NCBI GenBank assembly: GCA_944320775.1
Contig: CALUIV010000003.1
Span: 64,253-128,252 of the forward strand
DNA: 64,000 nt
From: an uncultured Paraprevotella sp.
GTDB lineage: Bacteria > Bacteroidota > Bacteroidia > Bacteroidales > Bacteroidaceae
Direction of reading: 5' to 3'
Part shown: in pieces, positions 26,073 through 34,770 of the stretch
Numbering within the stretch: the first letter of the stretch is position 1
How the letters are laid out: each line of letters begins with the position of its first letter
Notes under the pieces: generated by a model
The model's database searches: none
What the model saw: the letters and a program-made list of their open reading frames with translations, nothing else
Told to the model about the DNA's origin: nothing
Translations under genes and position numbers: made by a program

Positions 26073-29000
26073 TTGCTATTCTTACTACTGCTGAACCTGC
26101 CAGTAGTACAGAAATCTATATCCATTCTCGTAACCAACGAACTAAAGGATTTATTACAAACAGAAGTACATATCGGTAATATTGATCTGGGGCTTCTGAA
26201 CCGTATTATTGTCGATGATATAAAAATTGAAGATCAAGAAGGTGAAGATTTGCTTACGATTGCTCGATTGGCTGTAAAGCTGGAAATCTTACCCCTGTTA
26301 CAGGGTCAAATCAGCATTTCTAATATACAGATATTTTCCTTTAAATTAAACACTTATCAGAAGAACGAAAATCAACCCATAAATTGTCAGTTCATACTAG
26401 ACAAGCTAACGCCTGACAACAAAAAGGAAAAAGGAAATCTCAATTTACGAATCAACGCAATTCTCATGAGAAGAGGAGAAATGTGTTTTGATAAAAAATA
26501 CATAACTGAAACTCCAGAGCGTTTTAATCCGGCCCATATTCATATATCCAACATTTCAACCAATATTGCTTTAAAAGCATTCCAAAAGGATTCATTAAAT
26601 CTTGCTGTTAAACGTCTTAGTTTAAAGGATAAATCAGGATTAACATTAGATAATCTCCGTTTCAAAATTACAGCGAATCAAAATACAGCCCATCTGACAG
26701 ATTTTGAATTAAAATTACCCAACAGTAACATTCAATTGGACAGTTTATGGGCCTACTACAACAATCTTCCTTTTAATCAAAGCGATTCTTCATGGTTAAA
26801 AAAAATGGAAGCACACAGCGAAATCGTATCATCAACAATCAATTTAAAAGATTTATGCTGTTTTATTCCTAATTTCAAAGACCTTGATTTTCCATTTTAT
26901 ATTAAAACATTTTTTCATTACGAGAATCAAAAAGCCACTATAGATAAATTTCAATTATATTCAAAAAATCAGGAATGCAGATTAAAAGCCCACGCTTCCT
27001 TTCAACAGGCTATAGAAAAACAAAAAAACGATAGCGCAACAATAAATATTCAGGAACTAGAAATAAAACCTACAATCAAAAATTTATTAGAACAGATTTT
27101 CCCTAAAGCCAATCAGGTATATTATAAAATGTTAGAACAGTCAGGATCTAATCACCTGACTGCATACCTTTCATATCATAATAAGTTGGAAACAAATCTC
27201 AACCTGAAAAATAATTGTGGAAATCTTTTCGTAACCGCTGAATTGGATCAGCAAAAAAGATTTCGTAGTAGAATCCATACCGATGCTTTTGATTTCAGTG
27301 TTCTAGATTCGCTAAAAACAGATTTAGGGAAAATCAGTCTTAATCTATTCTTGAATGGAACATTTGACCAAGAAAAAGAAAGCAAACAAAAAATCAAAGA
27401 CCTTCATATCAAGGGTAATATCAACAACTTAGAATTAAAAAAATATAATTACCAAAAGATCCTGCTCGATGTCAAACAGAGAAACCAAACTTTTTCGGGT
27501 AACATTTCCATGAATGATCCTCATGGTTCATTTAATGCAGAAGGAACCCTAACCTCTTCTAATCACAAAGGTTTAAAAGCCAAACTTTTAATATCTCTAA
27601 AAGATTTCTCTCCAAACACGCTAAACTTAACCAAAAAATTCAAGAATACAAGATTTTCAACAAATTTGGAAACTGATTTTGACTGGAAGTCTATAGATCA
27701 GGTTTCCGGATACCTGAATCTTACAGATCTGATCATTACGAAAGACACAACTTCGAAAAAGATCAATCTTATTGCCTTCAATTGTACCGATGAAGAAGGC
27801 AATAGAAAAATTCTGTTTTCCAGTGACTTCTTGTCTGCAGAAATTAACGGACAATTTAAAATAAACCATCTGATAGCAAGTCTAGAACGAACTGTATATA
27901 AGTACTTACCCTCATTAAAAAGTAATTCAAAAACAGAAGATTATTCTCTCCAAGAGAATAACTTCACCATGCGAATTAATGTAAAAGACACAGAACTGTT
28001 ACCCTATTTGCTTGACATACCACTTACAATAACTAAACCAGCCTATTTTTATGGTGTTTATCGTAGCAATCTAAATAATTTACAGATCAATTGTGCAATA
28101 CCAGATATTCATTATGGTACCCAATATTTTAAAAATATCTCATTAAATTGCGTTGGTAACCATCATCTGATTCAAGGAAACTTTGAAGGTAGCAAAATAA
28201 CCACTAAAAAAGAAACTCTTTTCCGCATGAATTTGAATGCCGAAAAGGATACTGTTAGCACCAGTATCAAATGGCTATCACCGGATGATAATATATTTAA
28301 TGGTAATTTTGAGTTCAGTACATCCTTTCAAAGAAACGAACAAAACAAAATCAATACAAATATACGTATCTTGCCTAGCCAATTCACACTAGATAATTCC
28401 CAATGGAATGTCCATGCATCGTCCATTAATATTGCTCCAGAAAAAGTCCGCATAGAAAATTTTCTTATTGAACAACCTGGAAAACATCTAGAAATAGGAG
28501 GTATTGTTTCCCAAAATGCCAAAGATTCAATCATTGCCGACCTAAAATATATAGATTTGCAATATATTTTTAATCTGATAGCATTTGATGCCGTCCAATT
28601 CGGTGGACATGCGACAGGAAAAGTCTTTGCGACTGATTTATTTAAAAATCCGAATATAAAAGCTCTGTTAGATGTTCCTGATTTTACTTTAAATCAAGGG
28701 AAAATGGGTAGTCTAAATATTTTCGGGAAATGGGAAATGGATACAAAATCCATTTATTTGAATGCCATGATGAATGACCCTTTGAAAGAAAGTATTACAC
28801 GTGTCTCCGGAAACATTACACCTGGCCATACGTCAAAATCTGGAATTGATCTGAAAATTATGGCAAACCGGACCAATCTTTATTTTCTGAATAAATATAC
28901 CGAAGGTATTTTCACAAACCTCCAGGGAAGAGCAACAGGAAAAGCCCGGGTATTTGGCCCATTCCAGAAAATTAATCTTGAGGGAGATCTGCTTGTCAAC

Positions 29001-30527
29001 GAGGCTGATATGCATATAGATATTTTGAACACTCACTATCGTCTATACAACGACTCTGTGATTTTACGCCCCGATAATATATGGTTCAACAATGCAGACA
29101 TCTACGATGACTACGGACAAGTAGGCGGAAATAAGCACTATGCATTAGTTACCGGACACTTAAAGCACGAGAATTTTTCAAACCTCAGTTATGATATCCT
29201 GATTAATGCACAAAATATTTTAGGATACGACCAGAAAGATTTTGGCGATAACGTATTTTGCGGAACAGCTTATGCCTCCGGAAAAGCGCACATCTACGGA
29301 AAACCCGGAAGATTAAATGTAGACTTAAATATTCATCCGGAAGAAAAAACAGAGTTTGTCTATAATCTATCCTCTCCGGATGTGATCACAGATACTCCTT
29401 TTATCCGTTTTGTCAATAAATCCAAAACATCAACAGATTCAACCCTTCAAACAAGAACAGAAAAAGAAGTATATCCTATCACAACCAATGCTCCAACATC
29501 GGACGTATACGTGAACTTTCAACTAGACATTACCCCTAAAGCAACCATGAAAATACTTATGGATGCAAAATCCGGCGACTATATTTCTCTGAATGGTTTC
29601 GGAAATATGCGTGCCACATTTTATAATAAAGGAAAATTTCAATTGTATGGTACGGCAAGAATCAACGAGGGAATTTATAAATTATCCCTTCAAGATGTCA
29701 TCAAAAAAGACTTTCAAATTACCCCCGGCGGCACTGTCACTTTTGGAGGAGATCCTGCAGAAGCAGAATTAAATCTACAAGCCGTATATACAGTACCATC
29801 CGTATCTTTAAACGATTTGAACCCTCAGGGAACATTCAGTCAAAGCAATGTCCGGGTTAACTGTCTGATGAATCTTACAGGAAAAGCGCGTCAACCTCAT
29901 ATTGCTTTTGACTTTGATATACCCAACGTGAATGAAGATGAAAAACAAATGGTAAAAACTCTTATCAGCACGGAAGAAGAGAAAAATCTTCAGACAATCT
30001 ATTTATTGGGTATTGGTCGCTTCTATGGTTATAACTATAATACCACGCAGCAGAACCAATCTTCGCTGGCCATGAATTCACTACTGTCATCCACTCTGAG
30101 CGGCCAATTAAATGAAATGTTGTCTAATATTATCGGTAGCAATAATTGGAATTTCGGAACTAATTTGAGCACAGGCGAAGAAGGCTGGAGTGATATGGAC
30201 ATTGAAGGACTGCTTTCCGGCAAATTAATGAACAACAGATTGTTAATTAACGGAAACTTCGGATATAAAGAAAATGCGACCTTAAATAAATCTTCTAATT
30301 TCATCGGAGACTTTGACGTTCAATGGCTATTAACCAAAAACGGAAATATACGCCTTAAAGGATACAGCGAAACCAACGACCGCTATTTTACCAAATCATC
30401 ATTAACAACTCAAGGTATTGGTATACAATTAAAAAAGGATTTCTCTTCCTGGCGCGAACTGTTTAATTTAAAATCCAAACAGAACAATACAGAAGAAGAG
30501 AAAAAAAGGAAAGCCGAAAAAAAATAA
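26073..30527 (+). CDS. tamB: TamB-family translocation/assembly module protein
   Basis: A giant protein of about 1,484 residues (about 1,503 from the upstream start), inner-membrane anchored and spanning the periplasm. TamB-like proteins form long beta-grooves thought to move lipids or help outer-membrane protein assembly. Visible: the N-terminal anchor, long stretches of short amphipathic beta strands, and the C-terminal DUF490/TamB domain (about 1,100-1,440, with GNMRATFYNKGKFQLYGTA). The coordinates use TTG at 26073, the first conventional start codon. This cuts through the anchor, however. The frame is open from 26004 and reads KKPRKITRWLLGTLVTLYLL before it, a textbook basic signal-anchor. 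The real start is therefore probably ATA at 26016 (or ATT at 26010). Confidence 0.88.
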   Translation: MLFLLLLNLPVVQKSISILVTNELKDLLQTEVHIGNIDLGLLNRIIVDDIKIEDQEGEDLLTIARLAVKLEILPLLQGQISISNIQIFSFKLNTYQKNENQPINCQFILDKLTPDNKKEKGNLNLRINAILMRRGEMCFDKKYITETPERFNPAHIHISNISTNIALKAFQKDSLNLAVKRLSLKDKSGLTLDNLRFKITANQNTAHLTDFELKLPNSNIQLDSLWAYYNNLPFNQSDSSWLKKMEAHSEIVSSTINLKDLCCFIPNFKDLDFPFYIKTFFHYENQKATIDKFQLYSKNQECRLKAHASFQQAIEKQKNDSATINIQELEIKPTIKNLLEQIFPKANQVYYKMLEQSGSNHLTAYLSYHNKLETNLNLKNNCGNLFVTAELDQQKRFRSRIHTDAFDFSVLDSLKTDLGKISLNLFLNGTFDQEKESKQKIKDLHIKGNINNLELKKYNYQKILLDVKQRNQTFSGNISMNDPHGSFNAEGTLTSSNHKGLKAKLLISLKDFSPNTLNLTKKFKNTRFSTNLETDFDWKSIDQVSGYLNLTDLIITKDTTSKKINLIAFNCTDEEGNRKILFSSDFLSAEINGQFKINHLIASLERTVYKYLPSLKSNSKTEDYSLQENNFTMRINVKDTELLPYLLDIPLTITKPAYFYGVYRSNLNNLQINCAIPDIHYGTQYFKNISLNCVGNHHLIQGNFEGSKITTKKETLFRMNLNAEKDTVSTSIKWLSPDDNIFNGNFEFSTSFQRNEQNKINTNIRILPSQFTLDNSQWNVHASSINIAPEKVRIENFLIEQPGKHLEIGGIVSQNAKDSIIADLKYIDLQYIFNLIAFDAVQFGGHATGKVFATDLFKNPNIKALLDVPDFTLNQGKMGSLNIFGKWEMDTKSIYLNAMMNDPLKESITRVSGNITPGHTSKSGIDLKIMANRTNLYFLNKYTEGIFTNLQGRATGKARVFGPFQKINLEGDLLVNEADMHIDILNTHYRLYNDSVILRPDNIWFNNADIYDDYGQVGGNKHYALVTGHLKHENFSNLSYDILINAQNILGYDQKDFGDNVFCGTAYASGKAHIYGKPGRLNVDLNIHPEEKTEFVYNLSSPDVITDTPFIRFVNKSKTSTDSTLQTRTEKEVYPITTNAPTSDVYVNFQLDITPKATMKILMDAKSGDYISLNGFGNMRATFYNKGKFQLYGTARINEGIYKLSLQDVIKKDFQITPGGTVTFGGDPAEAELNLQAVYTVPSVSLNDLNPQGTFSQSNVRVNCLMNLTGKARQPHIAFDFDIPNVNEDEKQMVKTLISTEEEKNLQTIYLLGIGRFYGYNYNTTQQNQSSLAMNSLLSSTLSGQLNEMLSNIIGSNNWNFGTNLSTGEEGWSDMDIEGLLSGKLMNNRLLINGNFGYKENATLNKSSNFIGDFDVQWLLTKNGNIRLKGYSETNDRYFTKSSLTTQGIGIQLKKDFSSWRELFNLKSKQNNTEEEKKRKAEKK

Positions 30528-30574
30528 TACCAAGGAATACCGGCATACAGCGTCACGCTACAGATAACACACAA

Positions 30575-31453
30575 TCATTCCAGTAACTCATAACTACTGA
30601 TCTGATTCGGCAGATCCAAATTATGCAACACTTTTTCAAGCATAATACCATCCATGTTATTATATTCATAACCAAAAGTGGCTCTAATGCCTTGAAGAAT
30701 AAACTGTGACGCACGATCTAAAGCAATCGGCAAGCTATCCCCCTGCATCAACGAACCAGTAATTACACTGGTAAAAGCATCACCCGTTCCAGGATAATGA
30801 GCCGGCAAATAGGGACAAGTCACCTTCCAAAAACGTCCACCACAGCGGTTGTAAGCATAAACCGAAGTCATGTGTGGCTGATCCATGACCGGAACACTAG
30901 TGACAATAACTATTTCCGGTCCCATTTCGGATAATTTCATCAGCAACTGTTTCAAAGTTCCATCTGTCACATGTTCGGTATTCGATTCACCCAAAAGTAA
31001 AAACAACTCGGTCATATTCGGTGTGATAACATCAGCCTTTTGAATAAGTTGCCGCATCCCAACAACCATTTCATCTGAAAAGCCTTTATACAATTTCCCG
31101 TTATCTCCTAAAACAGGATCAACAACCACCAAATCTGACTCTCTTCGAAAATCAGAAATAAAATGCTCCACAATCCGAATCTGTTGTGGTGATCCTAAAT
31201 ACCCCGTATAAAATGTATCAAACCGGAAATCATATTTCTTCCATTGGTCTATAATCCGTTGCATTTCTGAAGTCAAATCCAAAAATGTAAAAGACTGGTA
31301 TTGTGTATGCGTTGAAAGTACAGCCGTAGGCAAGGCACAAACCTGAAATCCCATAGAAGAAAGTATGGGAATGACCGCCATTAATGACACACGCCCTACT
31401 CCGGACAAATCATGTACAGCAACGACTCGTTTACTCTGATTTTGTATTTGCAT
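30575..31453 (-). CDS. Pyridoxal/pyridoxamine kinase
   Basis: A 292-residue ribokinase-fold enzyme that phosphorylates vitamin B6 vitamers in PLP salvage. It shows the N-terminal HDLSGVGRVSLMAVIPIL, the substrate-site ALPTAVLSTHT, DPVLGD, and the C-terminal anion-hole/catalytic motif YPGTGDAFTSV. These features identify the PdxK/PdxY group; the two are not separable by eye. It stands alone, convergent with tamB with only 47 bp between stops, and a -7 element at 31470-31477 precedes it. Confidence 0.9.
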   Translation of the reverse strand: MQIQNQSKRVVAVHDLSGVGRVSLMAVIPILSSMGFQVCALPTAVLSTHTQYQSFTFLDLTSEMQRIIDQWKKYDFRFDTFYTGYLGSPQQIRIVEHFISDFRRESDLVVVDPVLGDNGKLYKGFSDEMVVGMRQLIQKADVITPNMTELFLLLGESNTEHVTDGTLKQLLMKLSEMGPEIVIVTSVPVMDQPHMTSVYAYNRCGGRFWKVTCPYLPAHYPGTGDAFTSVITGSLMQGDSLPIALDRASQFILQGIRATFGYEYNNMDGIMLEKVLHNLDLPNQISSYELLE

Positions 31454-31469
31454 GATAGATAATTTTCTG

Positions 31470-31477
31470 CAAAACTA
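31470..31477 (-). promoter_or_regulatory. Pyridoxal kinase gene -7 element
   Basis: TAGTTTTG on the minus strand, 16 bp before the ATG. No -33 TTTG is visible at proper spacing. Confidence 0.4.
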
Positions 31478-31526
31478 CGAATTTCAAAAAAATTATCCGC
31501 ATCAGACAAATAAAATCTATAATTAT

Positions 31527-31557
31527 TTTGCAGTTCTATTGGAATTTCATACTTTTG
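31527..31557 (+). promoter_or_regulatory. Promoter of GYF_2-CD225 / DUF2752 genes
   Basis: TTTG (31527-31530), a 19-bp spacer and TACTTTTG (31550-31557), with a start about 17 bp before the ATG. Confidence 0.75.
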
Positions 31558-31580
31558 ATTCATAAGAAAAAAACATCAAT

Positions 31581-32018
31581 ATGAGTTACTTCATTTGCAA
31601 CGGTCCGAAAGAAGGACCATTCGAACTGGAAGATCTGAAACATCATCATCTGCAACCAGACACACTTGTTTCTATTGATGATTCAGGCAAATGGCAAAAA
31701 GCGGATGAAATCGAAGAATTAGCTCACCTATTGAATCACGAAAAAGAACAAGATGCGCCAATGCAAACGACTATGCCTAAAACATGGCTTGTCGAATCTA
31801 TATTGGCTACACTATTGTGTTGTATGCCTTTTGGTCTTGTAGGACTAATCAAAGCAGCGAATGTCAGCACCCTCTATAATGCCGGAAAATATGCGGAAGC
31901 TACTGTTGCCAGTCAGGAAGCCGGCAAATGGACAAAAATCAGTGCTGCAGTCGGCATCATCTTTGCATTGCTCTATTTAGCCTTTTGGGGAGCTGGATTT
32001 TTATACTGTCTCATATAA
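31581..32018 (+). CDS. GYF_2 (DUF4339) - CD225/dispanin membrane protein
   Basis: A 145-residue membrane protein. The N-terminal GYF_2/DUF4339 domain (1-50, starting MSYFICNGPKEGPFELEDL) is a likely peptide-binding module. The C-terminal CD225/dispanin domain (about 65-145) has two hydrophobic helices around the family pattern LVGLIKAANVSTLYNAGKY. CD225 proteins in animals (IFITMs) are restriction factors acting on membrane fusion; the bacterial function is unknown. Twelve bases separate it from the DUF2752 gene, forming a two-gene unit that recurs in Bacteroidales. Confidence 0.88.
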   Translation: MSYFICNGPKEGPFELEDLKHHHLQPDTLVSIDDSGKWQKADEIEELAHLLNHEKEQDAPMQTTMPKTWLVESILATLLCCMPFGLVGLIKAANVSTLYNAGKYAEATVASQEAGKWTKISAAVGIIFALLYLAFWGAGFLYCLI

Positions 32019-32029
32019 GCCAACAAAAA

Positions 32030-32395
32030 ATGAAAAGGGGCATTTGGATTTCATATTCCATCAGTGCGCTTGGCCTATTATTTTTTTTCTTTAACCCAAG
32101 CAATACAGCACTTTTTCCCAAATGCCCTTTTCTTTTACTTACAGGATGGAAATGCCCTGGATGTGGAAGTCAACGTGCCATACATCATTTGTTACATCTG
32201 CAAATTTCTGAAGCTTTTTTAGATAATGCTCTACTAATTATTCTGCTTCCATTCCTACTGGTTTTCATGGTCATTGAGTACGGAAGAACATCATTAAGCC
32301 GATTACGAAAAAAAATAAACCACCCTCTACTTATATGGTTGTTATTATCAATAATTGGATTTTGGTGGATATTCAGAAATATTTATTCTTTCTAG
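32030..32395 (+). CDS. DUF2752 membrane protein
   Basis: A 121-residue protein with three hydrophobic helices. The second segment has the DUF2752 signature, a CPxCGSQRA-type motif (KCPGCGSQRAIHHLLH), suggesting a metal or thiol site at the membrane. I start at the ATG at 32030, 12 bp after the upstream stop; the open frame continues into the upstream gene but without relevant sequence. Function unknown. It pairs with the GYF_2-CD225 gene, and some relatives are called protein-disulfide or polyprenyl-related by context only. Confidence 0.85.
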   Translation: MKRGIWISYSISALGLLFFFFNPSNTALFPKCPFLLLTGWKCPGCGSQRAIHHLLHLQISEAFLDNALLIILLPFLLVFMVIEYGRTSLSRLRKKINHPLLIWLLLSIIGFWWIFRNIYSF

Positions 32396-32516
32396 GAAAA
32401 ACAACAATACGAAACAAAAATAGACAACATAAATATCAAAATAAAACAAAAACACAAGAAAATAGAAACAAATTGTAATCAAATCCAATTATAACAAACA
32501 TTAAATAAGAGAAGCG

Positions 32517-32547
32517 TTTGATAAAATTAACCGATTTGCTATATTTG
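32517..32547 (+). promoter_or_regulatory. dapL promoter
   Basis: TTTG (32517-32520), a 19-bp spacer and TATATTTG (32540-32547), 60 bp before the dapL ATG. A full consensus. Confidence 0.75.
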
Positions 32548-32606
32548 CACCAACCAACATAAATATTAAAAATATACCAGAAAACAAACATCAAATAAGG
32601 AACAAT

Positions 32607-33839
32607 ATGGCATTGGTGAACGAACATTTCCTTAAACTGCCCGGCAACTATTTCTTTTCAGACATTGCAAAGAAAATCAATGCCTATAAGGTAACACACC
32701 CCAAAAACAAACTTCTCCGAATCGGAATAGGTGATGTCACCCGTCCTATGCCAAAAGCTTGCACACAAGCAATGATTCAGGCTGCCGAAGAACTTTCCAG
32801 ATCTGAAACTTTTCGCGGTTATGGCCCAGAACAAGGATACGATTTTCTGATCGAAGCCATCATCAAAAACGAATATTCAGTCAAAGGAATCAGTTTCTCC
32901 AGTTCTGAAATATTCATTAGTGAAGGAGCAAAAAGCGACACAGGTGGAATTGTTGATATTTTACGCCACGATAATAATCTGGGAGTAACAGATCCTACCT
33001 ACCCCGTTTATATTGACAGCAACGTCATGTGGGGACGTGCCGGTATATTGGAAAAAGAAACAGGAAAATGGAGTAATGTTACGTATATCCCCTGTACGGA
33101 ATCCAATAATTTTATACCAGATATCCCGAAACAAAGAATCGACATTCTTTACTTATGCTATCCCAATAACCCTACCGGAGTCTCCCTCACAAAAGCAGAA
33201 CTCAAAAAATGGGTGGACTATGCCTTAAAGAACGATACCTTAATTCTCTTTGATGCTGCATACGAAAGATTTATCACCCGCCCAGAGGTGCCCCATTCCA
33301 TCTATGAAATACGAGGTGCCAAAAAGTGTGCCATAGAATTCCGGAGTTATTCTAAAACAGCAGGTTTTACGGGGGTACGTTGTGGATATACCGTAATTCC
33401 CAAAGAATTGTTTGCCACAACCTTATCTGGTGAAAAGATTTCACTCAATCAATTATGGTTACGCCGACAAAGCACAAAATTCAATGGTACATCGTATATA
33501 TCTCAGCGAGGCGCAGCTGCAATTTATACACCCGACGGGATTAAAGAAGTCAATGAAAACATTGCCTATTATATGAAAAATGCCCTTTTCATGAAAAATA
33601 AAATTCAGGAAATCGGACTAAATGTATGGGGTGGTATTGACTCCCCTTATCTCTGGGTAAAAACACCGAACGGTGAATCCTCCTGGAAATTCTTTGAACG
33701 TATGCTTTACGAAGCTAATGTCATCGTTACTCCAGGTATAGGTTTTGGTCCCGGTGGTGAAGGATTTGTCCGTATGGCTGCTTTCTGCAGTATGGAAGAA
33801 AGTGAAGCTGCACTGGAGAGAATTGCCCGATCCATATAA
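32607..33839 (+). CDS. dapL: LL-diaminopimelate aminotransferase
   Basis: A 410-residue PLP enzyme that turns tetrahydrodipicolinate and glutamate directly into LL-diaminopimelate, for lysine and peptidoglycan synthesis. It opens VNEHFLKLPGNYFFSDIAKK and has GIGDVTRPMP, YPNNPTG, and the PLP Lys at about K250 in FRSYSKTAGFTG. These identify the DapL class among class I/II aminotransferases. It is monocistronic here; in many relatives dapF is adjacent, but not in this window. Confidence 0.95.
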   Translation: MALVNEHFLKLPGNYFFSDIAKKINAYKVTHPKNKLLRIGIGDVTRPMPKACTQAMIQAAEELSRSETFRGYGPEQGYDFLIEAIIKNEYSVKGISFSSSEIFISEGAKSDTGGIVDILRHDNNLGVTDPTYPVYIDSNVMWGRAGILEKETGKWSNVTYIPCTESNNFIPDIPKQRIDILYLCYPNNPTGVSLTKAELKKWVDYALKNDTLILFDAAYERFITRPEVPHSIYEIRGAKKCAIEFRSYSKTAGFTGVRCGYTVIPKELFATTLSGEKISLNQLWLRRQSTKFNGTSYISQRGAAAIYTPDGIKEVNENIAYYMKNALFMKNKIQEIGLNVWGGIDSPYLWVKTPNGESSWKFFERMLYEANVIVTPGIGFGPGGEGFVRMAAFCSMEESEAALERIARSI

Positions 33840-33971
33840 AAAAATTCGGTCAACTGTTTTATATGATACGCACAAAATCATCTGAACGCTAAAAAAAGCA
33901 AACACGTGGAATAATCTGTTATTTTATGAAATACAGAATATGCCAATAATGGTAAAATCAAATGAAAGATG

Positions 33972-33979
33972 TATCTTTG
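33972..33979 (+). promoter_or_regulatory. -7 element that fixes the BACON lipoprotein start
   Basis: TATCTTTG lies inside the upstream extension of the open frame, 31 bp before the ATG at 34010. It therefore argues against a start at 33962. Confidence 0.5.
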
Positions 33980-34009
33980 TCTGCAAATCAATACAAATCA
34001 CAGAAGAAG

Positions 34010-34723
34010 ATGAAAAAAGTTTTTATGCTTGTTGCCTCGGCAGCACTGATGTTTAGTTCTTGTATCGAAAACGACGGTACTCATTACACAGAAATCCTCT
34101 ATCCTTCTGAAGGAGGGAAAGTCTTGTACGCAGACCAGACCAATGATTCACTGAAATTTATCACGTTTGATCCTTGGTCATTGGACACGATTTACAGATT
34201 TACTTCAAAATTATGGCTTAATCTGGATCCTTCCGACCTAGCCGGTGGTGACGTACCAAGTGGATATTATGTAAACAAAACAATCAAATTTACCTTCGAA
34301 CCCAATACCAGCGACACGATCAAAGCAGTTTCTTTAGTCCTGACCTCTAACAATTACAAGTTTGAATCGATGTTCTATCAGGTGAATTACCTGAATATAG
34401 ACAGACCGGTCATGGATAAGAATTACAATTTTGAACTTACGGATTCTGCAACAACCACACGCGACAGCATCAGTTTTGTAACCTACGGTGATTGGAATCT
34501 GGAAGTAATCAATCCAGAAACAACAGACTGGATTACTCTGACCAAAAACAACGGTAGCAAAGGAACTCACACAGTACCTTTGAAATTAAAAGAAAACGAA
34601 AGTGAAGCTGCCCGTCTGGCAACATTAAAACTGACAAGCAACGGTGCCAGCACACAAATTTTAGTAAAACAAATGGCTGGAAAAAAGATTAATCCCCTCA
34701 TTAAAAACGATCCTGTATCTTAG
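34010..34723 (+). CDS. BACON-domain lipoprotein
   Basis: A 237-residue lipoprotein. The signal peptide MKKVFMLVASAALMFSSC gives an acylated Cys at position 18. The C-terminal half (about 145-228) resembles a BACON domain, with DWITLTKNNGSKG and a terminal TLKLTSNGASTQILVKQ strand pattern; the N-terminal half may be a related beta-sandwich. BACON domains are taken to bind glycans or mucin or act as spacers. I start at 34010, not 33962, because the signal peptide and the promoter -7 box both fit. The sulfatase gene follows 47 bp later. Confidence 0.8.
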   Translation: MKKVFMLVASAALMFSSCIENDGTHYTEILYPSEGGKVLYADQTNDSLKFITFDPWSLDTIYRFTSKLWLNLDPSDLAGGDVPSGYYVNKTIKFTFEPNTSDTIKAVSLVLTSNNYKFESMFYQVNYLNIDRPVMDKNYNFELTDSATTTRDSISFVTYGDWNLEVINPETTDWITLTKNNGSKGTHTVPLKLKENESEAARLATLKLTSNGASTQILVKQMAGKKINPLIKNDPVS

Positions 34724-34749
34724 TAGACCTACTACGATACAGAATTTTA
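34713..34749 (+). terminator. Hairpin over BACON lipoprotein stop codon
   Basis: A 14-bp stem with one mismatch (34713-34726 with 34729-34742) includes the TAG stop and is followed by AATTTT. It probably ends most transcripts before the sulfatase gene. Confidence 0.6.
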
Positions 34750-34770
34750 ACTCTTAATACAATCTATACC

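Noticed and set aside
25994-26179. 61-residue GTG-started frame as the true start of tamB
   Set aside because: It is in a different frame and its sequence is not a membrane anchor; the tamB frame itself is open upstream.
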